64,000 nucleotides of DNA from Flavivirga aquatica (GCF_001747085.1 NZ_MDJD01000054.1:806001-870000); one strand, 5' to 3'; positions 1 to 10,835 are shown, counted from the first letter of the stretch. The notes: a model not told the origin generated them from the letters alone. Made by a program: numbers and translations.

Positions 1-786
1 AAATATAGTAGTAAAAATGTTTGATGATTCTAGTTTTATAAATGACCCAGTAGCTATTAACATTATAGGAACTATTATTGGCAAAAGGTCAAATAAAACA
101 TTCCCTGAATTTGATTTACCTAAAGAGAGTTCATCAGTTTCTTTTAATGAATCTTTAAGTTTCTCATCATAATTGAGCCATGAGTTTTTTAAAAAGAATA
201 TCACCCAAAAAACACCTCCCATCATAGCAAAAACAGCTACAATTATATTAATAAGTAACATTCTTCCAATATCAAGATTTAATAATTCTGCTACTGCTAA
301 TGGTCCTGGAGTTGGAGGTATTAAAGTATGAGAAACCGTTAAACCTGCAGCTAAAGCCAATCCTATATATAATACTGGCTTTTTGCTTTTAACTGCTAAA
401 GACTCTGTAACAGGTTGCAATAAAATATACGCAACATCAATAAAAACAGGAATAGACACTATATAGCCTGTTAGCCCCATAGCCCAAGGAAGCTTTTTTT
501 TACCCACTCCCTTTACAATGCTATTAGATATACGAAAGGCTCCTCCTGTATCTTGCAAAACTTCACCTATAAAGGCTCCTATTATAATAATTATAGCAAT
601 ACCTTTCAAGGTACCACTAAAACCTTTCAATACAACATCTACAGTTTCCTTTCCTCCAAAGCCAAATGACAAACCTAAAGCTATAGCTATTAGAATTAAA
701 GCTATAAATGGATGTACTTTCCATTTAGATATTGCAAAAATTAAAAACAAAAGGAAGAATAATAAAATCGAAAGGCTTAGAAACAT
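1..786 (-). CDS. GntP-family gluconate/sugar-acid:H+ symporter (3' end outside window)
   Basis: My translation of the minus strand from the ATG at 786 is open for 262 codons to the window edge, so the C-terminus is missing. It is very hydrophobic, with many membrane segments separated by short loops. The first ~100 residues include a run like FSGTLKGIAIIIIIGAFIG and later VSHTLIPPTPGPLAVAELL, which I recognise as the GntP/gluconate permease signature (TPP/PxPGP region). These inner-membrane carriers import gluconate and related sugar acids with protons. It starts 41 bp after the sulfatase at 828-2204 on the same strand, so the two are probably cotranscribed, suggesting import of an acidic sugar released from a sulfated glycan. 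The exact substrate cannot be read from sequence. Confidence 0.88.
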   Translation of the reverse strand, partial: MFLSLSILLFFLLFLIFAISKWKVHPFIALILIAIALGLSFGFGGKETVDVVLKGFSGTLKGIAIIIIIGAFIGEVLQDTGGAFRISNSIVKGVGKKKLPWAMGLTGYIVSIPVFIDVAYILLQPVTESLAVKSKKPVLYIGLALAAGLTVSHTLIPPTPGPLAVAELLNLDIGRMLLINIIVAVFAMMGGVFWVIFFLKNSWLNYDEKLKDSLKETDELSLGKSNSGNVLFDLLPIIVPIMLIATGSFIKLESSNIFTTIF

Positions 787-827
787 ACTTAAAATATTAT
801 TTTCCTGTTTAGTTTTTAAAAAGATAT

Positions 828-2204
828 TTATCTATATTTATCCATACGATCTATATCAAACTTCTCAAACTTCTTTTTAAGTTGCCACAAAGGTCGCTCT
901 AAAGTTAATTCCCATTCAAAAATCTGCTTATACATTTCTTTAACTTTTTCTGGATATTTATTAGCCAAATTATTGTGTTCAGAAATGTCTTCTTCAATGT
1001 TGTAAAGTTCTGCAGGTCTATCTGGAAAACGAATTAATTTCCAATCTCCTTTTCTTAAAGCCGCACGTGCATCTTTCTTCCAATATAGTGATTCATGAGG
1101 TCTATTCTTATTAACACCACTAATATAAGGAAACAAATCTACTCCATCAATATTTTTTAAATCGCTAACTTTTCCTCCCCCTGCAACATATAGAGTTGGC
1201 AATAAATCAAGTGTAGAAATAGGGTAGTTATATTTACTGCTTTCTTTTATTTTATTTGGCCATTTCATTAAAAATGGCACTCTAATTCCTCCTTCTAAGT
1301 GATTAGATTTTGTGCCACTTAAAGGTTTATTTACTGATGCATTTTTATCTGTTGGCCCTCCATTATCATTTGTAAAAACAATAATAGTATTTTCATCCAA
1401 CTTCAAGGCTTTTAATTTATCTAATATATTCCCACACGCACGGTCTAATGCCAATGTCATAGCAGCTACAGTTTTCCTTTTTCCTGTTAAATTAGGAAAT
1501 TGTTTCAAATCTTTCTCATCTCCATCCATTGGTGTATGTACAGCATTAAAAGACATTACTATAAAGAATGGGTCGTTTTTATTTTTATCAATAAAAGATA
1601 TAGCATTTTCTGCTAAAACATCTGTCAAGTATCCCTCATGTTCTTCAAAATTACCAAAACCACGCTCCATTTTATCTAAATGACTTGCAGGCAAATTCTC
1701 GTAAGGAAAGTAACTACGAGCTCCTCCTCGGAATCCATAAAACTCATCAAAACCTCTTTTTAATGGGTGAAATCTATCTGCCCCTCCTAAATGCCATTTG
1801 CCATAAAAAGCTGTCTTATAATCTAATTTTTTCATGTAATCAGCAATGGTTACTTCTTCTAATGGCACTCCCATATCATCTCCTGTTAAACCTGACTTAC
1901 TCATATATCCTGGCACATTATTTTCTTCAAAACCAAACTTTTGTTGATATCTCCCAGTAATCAAACCAGCTCTTGAGGGACCACATGTTGGATCGGACAC
2001 ATAACCTTGAGTAAACATTACGCTTTCTTTTGCCAATTTATCCAAACGTGGCGTTTTCATGATTTTACTTCCTTGAAATCCAAAATCCGCATAACCTGCA
2101 TCATCAGACACTATTAATATAATATTTGGTTTATTTTGTCCGTATATAGTAATACTCCATTGAAACACTATTGTGAATAAAATAAAATGTTTTATAACTC
2201 TCAT
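828..2204 (-). CDS. Secreted formylglycine-dependent (type I) sulfatase
   Basis: A 458-residue protein with an N-terminal signal peptide (hydrophobic 5-20, cleavage near YGQ). The core starts with [18 protein letters not shown], whose Asp34/Asp35 are the usual calcium ligands. Cys74 lies in [11 protein letters not shown], the C-x-P-S-R motif in which Cys is converted to formylglycine. The GKWHLGG segment near 137 is the second sulfatase signature, and FTNDNGGP near 280 gives more metal ligands. It should remove sulfate esters from a glycan in the periplasm. No C-terminal T9SS domain is present, unlike the sulfatase at 10836-12752. It lies between the AraC regulator and the GntP permease. The sulfatase subfamily was not assigned. 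No maturase gene is in the window. Confidence 0.93.
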   Translation of the reverse strand: MRVIKHFILFTIVFQWSITIYGQNKPNIILIVSDDAGYADFGFQGSKIMKTPRLDKLAKESVMFTQGYVSDPTCGPSRAGLITGRYQQKFGFEENNVPGYMSKSGLTGDDMGVPLEEVTIADYMKKLDYKTAFYGKWHLGGADRFHPLKRGFDEFYGFRGGARSYFPYENLPASHLDKMERGFGNFEEHEGYLTDVLAENAISFIDKNKNDPFFIVMSFNAVHTPMDGDEKDLKQFPNLTGKRKTVAAMTLALDRACGNILDKLKALKLDENTIIVFTNDNGGPTDKNASVNKPLSGTKSNHLEGGIRVPFLMKWPNKIKESSKYNYPISTLDLLPTLYVAGGGKVSDLKNIDGVDLFPYISGVNKNRPHESLYWKKDARAALRKGDWKLIRFPDRPAELYNIEEDISEHNNLANKYPEKVKEMYKQIFEWELTLERPLWQLKKKFEKFDIDRMDKYR

Positions 2205-2353
2205 AAATCTATTAATGGATTAAATAATCTATTATTCAAATTGATTGAAAGCAAATTTAAATAAATTACTATTTCTCTAGTAATAAAAGTTATCCTTTAA
2301 TTACATTCTTTTACCCTTAATACTATAAAATAGATTTTTAATTTAATGAAATA

Positions 2354-3217
2354 TTACAGTTTATACCTATAACTTTTTGGAGTACTACCTATAATTTGTT
2401 TAAACTGCTTGTTAAAATTAGGAATAGACTTATAACCAACCATGTAGCAAATTTCTGAAATTGGTAGGTTTTCTTGAACTAACATACGCGCTGCATTTCT
2501 AATACGTACTTCATTTAAAAATTCTGTAAAAGATTTATTTGTCATTTTTTTAAAAAATCGACAAAAAGAATTTGTTGTCATACAAGCTATATTTGCCACA
2601 TCTCCCAAACTAATTTCACTTTTGTAATTGTCCGATATGTATTTAATCACAGTATCTAAACGATCAGGGTTTTCAGTTGAAAATTGACGCATATCTGTAG
2701 ATGATAATATTTTTTTATCCTCCTCTTTACATAATGACAGCCTAAACAAAATACTAAGTAGACTTATTGATTGCTCTCCTTTAGATAAATCCAAAATTGC
2801 AATAAGTTCATCATGCATTTCCCTACTTATTTTTTTCCGAAAGGATACGCCAAATTTCGATTGCTCAAGTAGTTTATCTATTTCTGCAAATTCAGGATTC
2901 CCAAATGTACCTTCTCCCATGAAATTTTTAGTAAACTTCATAACTATAGTTTTCACCATTAAACTCCCATCCTTTTTATAATAGGATTCATCATTCCTCC
3001 AAAGATGAGGCAAATAAGGACCTACTAAAACCAATTCTCCTGGAAAAAAATGTGATACATTATCCCCAACAAATCTAATACCACTACTTTTTGAAATATA
3101 CAAAAGCTCGTATTGAGAATGATAATGCCATGATGAATCTAAACAAGGAACTTCCTTTTTTAAGATGTTAACTCTTTTGTTTACAAAATTTTCGGTGTTC
3201 TTTAATACTAATTTCAT
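2354..3217 (-). CDS. AraC-family transcriptional regulator with cupin sensor
   Basis: A 287-residue protein. Residues ~25-100 look like a cupin-type sugar-sensing domain (SSWHYHSQYELLYIS, then GELVLVGPYLPHLWRN). Residues ~185-285 are the twin helix-turn-helix AraC domain, with ISLGDVANIACMTTNSFCRF and the second helix pair ISEICYMVGYKSIPNFNKQF. Proteins of this shape typically activate carbohydrate genes on ligand binding. It is 150 bp upstream of the sulfatase/permease pair and precedes them in the same direction. It is the only regulator in this locus; no hybrid two-component system or ECF sigma/anti-sigma pair is seen here, so it is the likely local regulator. That is an inference from position. 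Confidence 0.92.
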   Translation of the reverse strand: MKLVLKNTENFVNKRVNILKKEVPCLDSSWHYHSQYELLYISKSSGIRFVGDNVSHFFPGELVLVGPYLPHLWRNDESYYKKDGSLMVKTIVMKFTKNFMGEGTFGNPEFAEIDKLLEQSKFGVSFRKKISREMHDELIAILDLSKGEQSISLLSILFRLSLCKEEDKKILSSTDMRQFSTENPDRLDTVIKYISDNYKSEISLGDVANIACMTTNSFCRFFKKMTNKSFTEFLNEVRIRNAARMLVQENLPISEICYMVGYKSIPNFNKQFKQIIGSTPKSYRYKL

Positions 3218-3877
3218 AAAATACAGATATTGAGAGAATTAGAGAGATTTTGCAGAATGTGATTTCTACATAACATATAATATTTTCTGTCACTTTATTT
3301 AATATGAGGGCTAGCTAAACAGAATACGAAGATAGCAATTTTATAACATAATTTTAATTAATTTAACATTTTAACAACCAAAATCTTATTAAAAAGGCAT
3401 TTTATTAACACGAAAACATATATAAACAACTGAAAAACAAAAAGATACAACAAAACTAACTTAAAAACCACTTATGGATAAAATGACTATGAAACTACAT
3501 CTATTTACCCTCAATAACTAGTTATCTGTTAGAAAAATTTCATGAACAAAAACTATTTATACATATATTATATTAATCAAATCTATAAAACAGACTACTT
3601 AAAGAGAATACTTTTAATAAAAAAACTTATAATTCTATATCAATATAAGACAGCTTTAGTAAATAATTCTCGAAGCAAGAGTACCGAGGTATTATTAAAA
3701 AAGGTTCAACTGGTCAGTTTTATGTAATACTTAATATTTACCTTAGTTTTTTGACATACTGAGCTATTATATTCTCATTACTATGATATCCAAACTTATT
3801 AATGTAAAGTCCACCTAGAATAAAAAAAGCTGCAAACTTTAAAAGTTTGCAGCTTTTTTTACTAATAGAATATAGAC
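3218..3877. other. 660-bp intergenic region, no recognised gene
   Basis: It lies between the AraC gene start and the 3' end of the SusE-like gene. It is extremely AT-rich, holds one short open frame (3542-3727) of low-complexity Ile/Leu/Tyr/Lys composition that I do not believe is coding, and ends in the terminator at 3822-3859. The araC promoter must be within it, but I saw no convincing TAnnTTTG box close to the start codon. Confidence 0.6.
3822..3859 (-). terminator. Rho-independent terminator of the susCDE-like operon
   Basis: Near-perfect inverted repeat AGCTGCAAACTTT / AAAGTTTGCAGCT with a 2-nt loop, flanked by A7 on one side and T7 on the other. It sits 19 bp beyond the stop of the SusE-like gene and can work in both directions. 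Confidence 0.9.
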
Positions 3878-5572
3878 CTAAGGTCTCATCTCATTAATAA
3901 TTAATTTTAAATTATCAATATAAAATGTTTGGTATCCTGCTGGAACAGTTCCATTATCTCCATTTCGTATAACAAAATTTAAATTTCCTCCAACATTATC
4001 TGTAAATACTCTTTCTGTTTCTACTGTTACCCACTCACCTTTAGTAACACCTGTTAAATCTACAACTGTATTATCTGAATTTGCAAAAGCAACAAATACT
4101 CCATTAATTGTTGATGTTTCTTCAATAAATACATCAAAAGTAAAAGTATACGATCCTGCTGGAGCATTAGATGAACCTAGTATCGTATTTGTTAAACCAG
4201 GACCACCTGCAAGCGGAAATAAAGCATGAACCTTAACTGATGCTCCGCCATCACTTGATCTTTCTGTTGATCTAGAGTAAATATAAGTATTATCAGGGTT
4301 TTGTCTTCCACCAAAAGTTCTGTGTCCAAAAAGCAAGGCTATTATTGGATTAGAACTAGCTGTCTCAAAACTTGGATTTGAAGCACTTTGAAGGAAATTT
4401 TTCCTTAAAGGATCTACAATAACATTATCAAATGTATTAAGCTCTCTTGTATCTATAGAAGTTATTGTTGTCCCATTATATGAAAGTGTAACTGTATCTG
4501 TGTTATATATAGGTTCTTCTAAAATTAACTCTACAACTGTCGCATCTTTTCTACTCACTTTTGCAGATACTACTGCTAAATTAGCATTAAAACCAGTATT
4601 CGTAACATTAACTATAAATTCATCTTCAGCACCAACAAAAGGTTCAAGTTCACCATTTATACTAAAATTAATAATATTTGTTCCTAAAACAGGGCTATCA
4701 TCTGTAGCTACAGCATTTCCTGAAATAATAAGAGGTTGTGTAGAAGGAATTACTTTAATTAAAAGAGGTATAGTTTTTGTTTGTTCTGCAGCACGCAAAG
4801 AACCAGCTTGTCTATCTCTAGTAGTAGTAATATCAACAGTATAATCACCTAACCTGTTAAAAGACACAATTTCCACATCATTAGCACTTGTAGCAGGATT
4901 TCCTCCTTCAAAATTCCAAACTCTACCTGTTGGCTGACCAACAGTTGATAAGTCTGTAAAGGTTAAACTAGTACCTGCTTCAATAGTTATTGTTTCGAAA
5001 CTAGAAGAATTAGCTTTATCTGGGTTTTGACTAGCCGTCAATTTACCTAACTCAACACTTCCATCTGCATTAGAAATAGAAGCCTCAGCGTTTAAATCTT
5101 CAAAAACATTATAAGTAAATATGTTTTCTAAAACCCATAAATCACCTTCTTGAACAGCATCCTTACCCAAGAAATTTACTGGTGAATTAAAACTCTGCTT
5201 TAATGTTATTTCTTTAACACCAGGAGTTGTAAATAATGCGTGAATAGTTTGAGCTGAATTAGCTCTTCCTAAATTTTTATCTATAAAAGGTGCTAGATTT
5301 AAACTATCTTCTCTTTTAAATTCTGAATCAAGATAAAAAACACCTTCATCAATAGTCCATGTTCTAGAAACTAATCCTTGTGAAACATCAGAAATTGAAC
5401 TAAAATCATTAATTGCAATAGGAATTTCATTTGTTATTGAAGTTTCATTCAGTTCATTAATACTAGGCGTAAATAATTGTGGCTTTGAAAAATCTGATAT
5501 TTTTTCAAAATCATCCTTTTCACAACTTAATATTGTGAATAAGGCTAATAAAATTAAACTATATTTTTTCAT
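3878..5572 (-). CDS. Surface glycan-binding lipoprotein with PKD-like domain (SusE/SusF position)
   Basis: A 564-residue lipoprotein: the signal peptide ends in the lipobox LFTILSCEKDD, with Cys17 as acylation site and acidic residues right after it, as in surface-exported Bacteroidota lipoproteins. Residues ~190-265 look like a PKD fold (TSLTFTDLS, RVWNFEGG, LGDYTVDITTT). The last ~160 residues look like a beta-sandwich carbohydrate-binding module (NPSFETASS, YTFTFDVFIEE, FYIDNLKL). It is the third gene of the operon, 11 bp after susD, where glycan-binding accessory lipoproteins are usual. It probably holds the polysaccharide at the cell surface for the SusCD transporter. The ligand is unknown. 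Confidence 0.82.
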   Translation of the reverse strand: MKKYSLILLALFTILSCEKDDFEKISDFSKPQLFTPSINELNETSITNEIPIAINDFSSISDVSQGLVSRTWTIDEGVFYLDSEFKREDSLNLAPFIDKNLGRANSAQTIHALFTTPGVKEITLKQSFNSPVNFLGKDAVQEGDLWVLENIFTYNVFEDLNAEASISNADGSVELGKLTASQNPDKANSSSFETITIEAGTSLTFTDLSTVGQPTGRVWNFEGGNPATSANDVEIVSFNRLGDYTVDITTTRDRQAGSLRAAEQTKTIPLLIKVIPSTQPLIISGNAVATDDSPVLGTNIINFSINGELEPFVGAEDEFIVNVTNTGFNANLAVVSAKVSRKDATVVELILEEPIYNTDTVTLSYNGTTITSIDTRELNTFDNVIVDPLRKNFLQSASNPSFETASSNPIIALLFGHRTFGGRQNPDNTYIYSRSTERSSDGGASVKVHALFPLAGGPGLTNTILGSSNAPAGSYTFTFDVFIEETSTINGVFVAFANSDNTVVDLTGVTKGEWVTVETERVFTDNVGGNLNFVIRNGDNGTVPAGYQTFYIDNLKLIINEMRP

Positions 5573-5583
5573 AATCCTTTTTT

Positions 5584-7368
5584 TTAAATACCGTTATTGT
5601 TCAACACTTCATCTGCAGGAATAGGAAGATACCCATTATTTCTATTAAAATTAGCAGAAGAACCTTCAAACTCTTTAAATAATATATCAAGATTCCCTGG
5701 AGGATTCGCTGAGTCATATAACTTTATAGTACCATTAGCTCTACTCGTCTGTCCTCCTCTAGCTAAATCAGCATTAGGAGCCTCATATTGTATAGGCTGA
5801 TATGTTCTACTAGCTAAATCATTAAATCTAGTTTGTGCTACATTCCATCTTCTTAAATCAATTGTTCTAATTGCATGGCCTTCCGCAGAAAGCTCCAAAG
5901 GTTTCTCTATAAACATTAAATGTTGCATTAATGTTGTTTGATCATAAGCTATTCCATCAAAACTAGCTGAAGGATTACCAGTTCCTAACTTTATAAGCCC
6001 CCAACGACTACGAACTATATTTAACATACTTAAAGCATCATCAACTTTATTTTGACGAATATAACATTCAGCTAAATTAATATATGCTTCAGACAATCGA
6101 TTTACAATAACATTTTTCCCTGATTTATTACGGTCTTTTGAAGGCGTTAACGTCTCATTTGTTGCAATATCATGATTAGAATATTTCTTAAACATAGATA
6201 TTACAAAATTTCCATTTCCTCCCCCTAAGTTACCTGCTTGCAAAGTGTTTGGGCTTAGATAAAGTGGTGTATCTAAATCATCATTTAAAGCTACCATTGC
6301 CGAAGCTCGCATTGAAACACGTCTTGTAACTAAAGAACCATTCCCTCCAGTAATCGTATTCCTTGAATCAGTAGGGTCTAATTCTTCATTAAGATATTCT
6401 AGAATTAACCATGATGCAGGTAAAAATCTCTGTTGCCCTCCAAAAGCAAAAGGAACACTTCTAGCAGCAAGTCTATTATGTAAACTGTTTTCATCAAAAG
6501 CATTATCACCAAGGTTAATTTCAGTTGTATAAGGAATTTCAAATATAGATTCACTATTAAATTCACCATCAGTTGTAAACATTTTACTCATATCTGTCTC
6601 CAACAAGTACCCAAAATCATTAATTATTTCCTCGTAAAGTGTTGCCGCATTAGCAATAGCTCCATCCGTACCCTCATACAAATAACTATTAGCCAAAATC
6701 ATAGTAGCCGTACCTTTAGTTATTCGTCCTCTTTCAGTAATCTCTGAAGGAGAAGGTAAATATACTAGCGCTTCTTCTAAATCTTTTCTAAAAAAAGCTC
6801 TAACTTCTTCTGAAGGTGAAACATCTACATTACGTTTACTAAGATCGTCTTCGTAACCATCTCTAATTATTACATTTCCATTATTAAAAGTAGAATGTAA
6901 ATAAAAGTGATACAAACCTCTAAAAAACTTAGCTTCAGCTGCCTGCTTATTCCACTCATCAATTTCTTCATCTGTAATCAATGAAGATTTTATCTTATCT
7001 AAACCGAATAAAGCTTGATTAGCAAAGAAAATTCCACGGTATAAAGCAGCCCATTTTCTCGTAATTTCTCTAGTACTAGAATTAAATTCATTTCTGTACC
7101 AAATTAATCTATCCAATGGGTTATTTCCCCCATTACTTCTATTCCCTACTGAACCTTGATCTGATCTTAAAGCCTCTTCTTCAATACTCAATAAATAATG
7201 ATTATATAATGTATTGTAGACTCCGTTTACAAGCTTATTTGTATCCTCTAATGACTGAATAGCATCTGGAAACACTGGCGAGTTTGGGTTTGGTTCTTCT
7301 AAATATTCTTCACATGAGAATACGAGTATACTACAAAAAATTGTAAATATTAATTTTATTTTTTTCAT
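5584..7368 (-). CDS. SusD/RagB-family outer-membrane nutrient-binding lipoprotein
   Basis: A 594-residue lipoprotein with lipobox ILVFSCEEYLEE (Cys19). The N-terminal half has the TPR-like helical core of SusD (KWAALYRGIFFANQAL, EAKFFRGLYHFYL), and the C-terminal end has INLAECYIRQNKVDDALSML, ELSAEGHAIRTIDLRRWN and YLPIPADEVLNNN, all typical of the family. It binds glycan as the lid over the SusC barrel. It follows susC by 4 bp and precedes the SusE-like gene by 11 bp, so the three form one operon. Confidence 0.95.
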   Translation of the reverse strand: MKKIKLIFTIFCSILVFSCEEYLEEPNPNSPVFPDAIQSLEDTNKLVNGVYNTLYNHYLLSIEEEALRSDQGSVGNRSNGGNNPLDRLIWYRNEFNSSTREITRKWAALYRGIFFANQALFGLDKIKSSLITDEEIDEWNKQAAEAKFFRGLYHFYLHSTFNNGNVIIRDGYEDDLSKRNVDVSPSEEVRAFFRKDLEEALVYLPSPSEITERGRITKGTATMILANSYLYEGTDGAIANAATLYEEIINDFGYLLETDMSKMFTTDGEFNSESIFEIPYTTEINLGDNAFDENSLHNRLAARSVPFAFGGQQRFLPASWLILEYLNEELDPTDSRNTITGGNGSLVTRRVSMRASAMVALNDDLDTPLYLSPNTLQAGNLGGGNGNFVISMFKKYSNHDIATNETLTPSKDRNKSGKNVIVNRLSEAYINLAECYIRQNKVDDALSMLNIVRSRWGLIKLGTGNPSASFDGIAYDQTTLMQHLMFIEKPLELSAEGHAIRTIDLRRWNVAQTRFNDLASRTYQPIQYEAPNADLARGGQTSRANGTIKLYDSANPPGNLDILFKEFEGSSANFNRNNGYLPIPADEVLNNNGI

Positions 7369-7372
7369 TTTC

Positions 7373-10300
7373 TTAGAAATTTAATCTTAAACCTAAATTA
7401 TAACTAGCAGTAATTGGAAGTACACCACTATCTAATCCTTTTCTTTGAATATTATTTCCTCCAACTTCCGGATCTAATCCAGTATAATCTGTAATAGTTA
7501 GTACGTTTTGACCATTAGCATAAAAATTAATTCTACTAAACCCTAACTTTTCTGAAACGTCTTTAGGTAGTGTATAAGCAACAACTACATTACGTAATCT
7601 AACAAAGGATCCATCCTCTATAAATAAATCTGTATCTGGTCTAAAATTATTATGTAATGGAGTACGCCCTCTATAAGTCGGTATATTTGTATCCTCATTA
7701 ACCCCAGGTATAAATTGATAAATAAGATCTTTAGATCGTCTATCATTAATCGCATTAGCCCTAGTTGCATTGTAAACTTCATTTCCTACTGACGCAAACC
7801 AATTAGTAGCAAAATAAAAGTTTTTATAAGTAGCACTAAGGTTTAAGCCTACTTCAAAATCTGGTAAGCCACTACCTTTATACACTCGATCTCCTTCATT
7901 ACGTATTACTCCATCTCCATCTGTATCAACATATTTTAAATCACCAACTTCTGCATTAGTTCCAAATTGAGCATTATATGCATTTACCTCTGTTTCTGTT
8001 TTTAATAAACCATCTGTTGGGAATAATAAAAACGATCCTGCTTCTCTACCAACTTTTAATCCATTAGCTATTGAAACACCGTCTCCAAACACTGGGAAAA
8101 TATTATTAAATAATAATTGATCTACGTTTCCGTCAATATTTTTAACCTCATTTTTATTAGTAGTAAAAGTTCCTAGAATATTCCATCTTACGTTACCTGT
8201 CTTTGGACGGTATCTAATTGAAGTTTCAAAACCTTGATTTGTTAAATCACCAATATTAAACGTTGTATTACGTTGTCCTGCCTGAATATCACCAGGAGGC
8301 ACTGCACCAAAACTAGAATTAATAGGCACTCCTACTAACAAATCTTTTTTCTCACTATTATAATAATCAGCAGTTACAACCAATTTGTTTTTCCAAAAAC
8401 TTAGGTCTAATCCAATATTTCTTTGAGTAGTTACCTCCCACTTTAAATCTGGATTAGCAAATCGAGATTGCCCCACTCCTGGATTTAAAATACTTGAATT
8501 ATCTTCTTGGTTTTGAAATGCAACATCAAAACCTGTTATAACTACACTTTTAAAAGAGTTAGTAGCGAATCTATCATTTCCAGTCGTACCAATACTAGCT
8601 CTTAATTTCAAACTACTTATTAAAGGTTTTATGTTTTCCCAGAACTTTTCTTCTGATACATTCCATCCTAATGAAGCAGAAGGGAAAAATGCAAATCTAT
8701 TATCTGTTGAGAATTGGTTAGATCCATCTAATCTACCACTAACACTTAACAAGTATTTACCATCATAATCATAAAGAACTCTACCTATGGTACCTATTCT
8801 TTTCGTTCTAAAATCTGGAGATATAATAGGAGTTCCTCTATTTAATAATCCATTTGAAGTTGCATTAGCATCAACTGCACCTAATGATAAATTTCTTGGA
8901 TTATTAAAAGTTAAACCTTGAACAAAAGCACCAATAGAAGTGAAATTATCTTCTTCAATAGACGCTAAAGCTAAACCCGTAAAATTATGCTTACCGAATT
9001 GCTGATTATAGTTAATACTACCATTCCAGTTAATAAGTATTCTTCTGCTTCTAGATTCATAAACAAAATTATCAAACTCACTACGTGTAGGGTTTCCTTC
9101 TTGATCAAAAACCTGAAAAGCTGGTTGTACCTGTTTTTCAAATTCATTAGTAACTACTCCACTAATCAATGTTTTTAATTCCAAATGATCGTTAATTTTA
9201 TACCCTATATTCGAACTTGCTTCAAATCTATATCTACCTAATTCACGTGTTCTTGTTAACGCTCCAAGTATCCCATTTAAGTTAGATAAACGTTCATTAT
9301 CTCCACTATCATCTATAATGTTATTAGAATTCTCATCAACTTTATCTAAATAAGGAAAAGCCCTTTGACTTAGTAATAATAAATTAAAGTTAGGTCTTTC
9401 CCTATCATCAATAGTGAATCCAAAACCGTTATTAATAGTCCATTTATTTTTTGATACTTGAACATTAGATCTTAAGTTATAACGTTGCAATCTAGAATTA
9501 AGTACACTTCCTTCTTGATCAAAATATCCTAATACAAAACTATAATTTGAATCTTTTGTTCCTCCTGTAATACTAAGATTATATCTTGAAATAGTAGCAA
9601 AATTGTTTTGAACTAAATCCCTAGCATCATTATCATTTAATAAACTAAATCTATCAAAACGAGCTGGAGAAAGGGCTGTTCCTCTACTTTGGTCATTCGA
9701 ATCAAAAAATATTTGTTCTTCGGTATTCATTAAAGGGGTTTCTCTAGTTATTCTTTGGATACCGCTATTAATGTTTAAATCAATTTTTGTATTACCTTCT
9801 TGACCTCTTTTTGTTGTAATTAAAATAACTCCACCTGCAGCCCTAGTACCATAAATAGAAGCAGAAGCTGCATCTTTTAAAATATCTATCGTTTCAATTT
9901 CATTAGGATTTAAACCTGGATCTCCTGCTTGTGGCACACCATCTACAACAAATAACGGACTATTAGATCCAGTTAGAGATGATATACCTCTAATTAAGAT
10001 TCCGGACCCTTCCCCTGGCTCTCCTCCATTAGCTGTTACACTTACCCCAGCTACTTGACCTTGTAGTGCACTACTAATATCACCAGTGATTACATTCTCT
10101 ATTTCTGAAGCTTTTACTTGAGCAACTGCACCTATTATTTCTTTCTTTTTAACAGCACCGAAACCAATTACAACAACAGTATCTAATTCGTCAATATCTT
10201 CTCGTAAAACGACATTTAGCTGAGCTCCCTCTATTTTCACTTTTTGAGAAATCATACCTAAATAAGTAAACATTAGAATATCTCCAACGTTAGCCTCAAT

Positions 10301-10522
10301 AGAATATGCACCATCAAAATCTGAAATAGCACCAGTTTGTTTACCATTTTTTTCTAAAAGAATAGAAACTCCAGGAATAGGCAAGCTATTTTCTCCTGTA
10401 ACAATTCCTCTTACGATTAACTTATCGGTTTGTGCAGATAAGCCACAATGCAAAGCTAAAAACATAATGAGCATGTATTTACCCAAAATAGTTTTAGTAA
10501 TTAATCCATTTTTAAATTTCAT
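7373..10522 (-). CDS. SusC/RagA-family TonB-dependent outer-membrane transporter
   Basis: A 1049-residue protein with signal peptide (to about SAQ, residue 31). It has a carboxypeptidase-regulatory-like domain at ~37-110 (VRGIVTGENSLPIPGVSI, GAYSIEANVGDILMFTYLG) and a plug domain at ~115-240 (GFGAVKKKEIIGAVAQV, LFVVDGVPQAGDPGLNPNEI, DAASASIYGTRAAGGVILIT). A long beta-barrel ends in an aromatic C-terminal strand (YNLGLRLNF). It imports oligosaccharide through the outer membrane using TonB energy, with the SusD lid. It is the first gene of the operon; no ECF sigma or anti-sigma gene adjoins it and the N-terminus lacks an STN signalling domain. Confidence 0.96.
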   Translation of the reverse strand: MKFKNGLITKTILGKYMLIMFLALHCGLSAQTDKLIVRGIVTGENSLPIPGVSILLEKNGKQTGAISDFDGAYSIEANVGDILMFTYLGMISQKVKIEGAQLNVVLREDIDELDTVVVIGFGAVKKKEIIGAVAQVKASEIENVITGDISSALQGQVAGVSVTANGGEPGEGSGILIRGISSLTGSNSPLFVVDGVPQAGDPGLNPNEIETIDILKDAASASIYGTRAAGGVILITTKRGQEGNTKIDLNINSGIQRITRETPLMNTEEQIFFDSNDQSRGTALSPARFDRFSLLNDNDARDLVQNNFATISRYNLSITGGTKDSNYSFVLGYFDQEGSVLNSRLQRYNLRSNVQVSKNKWTINNGFGFTIDDRERPNFNLLLLSQRAFPYLDKVDENSNNIIDDSGDNERLSNLNGILGALTRTRELGRYRFEASSNIGYKINDHLELKTLISGVVTNEFEKQVQPAFQVFDQEGNPTRSEFDNFVYESRSRRILINWNGSINYNQQFGKHNFTGLALASIEEDNFTSIGAFVQGLTFNNPRNLSLGAVDANATSNGLLNRGTPIISPDFRTKRIGTIGRVLYDYDGKYLLSVSGRLDGSNQFSTDNRFAFFPSASLGWNVSEEKFWENIKPLISSLKLRASIGTTGNDRFATNSFKSVVITGFDVAFQNQEDNSSILNPGVGQSRFANPDLKWEVTTQRNIGLDLSFWKNKLVVTADYYNSEKKDLLVGVPINSSFGAVPPGDIQAGQRNTTFNIGDLTNQGFETSIRYRPKTGNVRWNILGTFTTNKNEVKNIDGNVDQLLFNNIFPVFGDGVSIANGLKVGREAGSFLLFPTDGLLKTETEVNAYNAQFGTNAEVGDLKYVDTDGDGVIRNEGDRVYKGSGLPDFEVGLNLSATYKNFYFATNWFASVGNEVYNATRANAINDRRSKDLIYQFIPGVNEDTNIPTYRGRTPLHNNFRPDTDLFIEDGSFVRLRNVVVAYTLPKDVSEKLGFSRINFYANGQNVLTITDYTGLDPEVGGNNIQRKGLDSGVLPITASYNLGLRLNF

Positions 10523-10835
10523 TTGTTTAAATTTAATTAACTTAGTTTATTATCATCAATAATATCAAAATATATTTACAAAGACAAAAACTGTACTTAG
10601 AAAGACAAATTTTCAACTTTAAATACATAAAACATTAATGCTAATTGGTAAAAATAATGGTTATTAGGAAAAAGAAAACACTGATATTTACCCTTAACAT
10701 ATCAAAAATTACCTATGCAAATAAAGCAATATTTAATTAATCTTGATGTTGTAATTCATTAAATAAATACAATAGATAACCAAAAAAGCCATATAAATTT
10801 CTTTATATGGCTTTTTTAATTTATTTAGTTTTTAA
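10523..10835. other. 313-bp region upstream of susC
   Basis: AT-rich spacer between susC and the second sulfatase. It should contain the susC promoter; TTTTTG and TATATTTTG strings on the minus strand near 10567-10595 resemble but do not exactly match the Bacteroidota consensus. The right end holds the terminator at 10782-10817. Confidence 0.45.
10782..10817 (-). terminator. Terminator after the T9SS sulfatase gene
   Basis: AAAAAAGCCATATAAA / TTTATATGGCTTTTTT inverted repeat, 4-nt loop, ending in a T run on the minus strand, 19 bp past the sulfatase stop. It separates that sulfatase from susC, so the sulfatase is its own transcription unit. Confidence 0.88.

Noticed and set aside
1312-1960. 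Long open frames on the plus strand opposite the sulfatase
   Set aside because: Antisense shadows of a well-supported gene, with no family features; the same holds for many frames opposite susC, trpE and ftsH.
3542-3727. 61-codon open frame in the araC upstream region
   Set aside because: Low-complexity Ile/Leu/Tyr/Lys composition in very AT-rich DNA, no promoter or family resemblance; not called as a gene.
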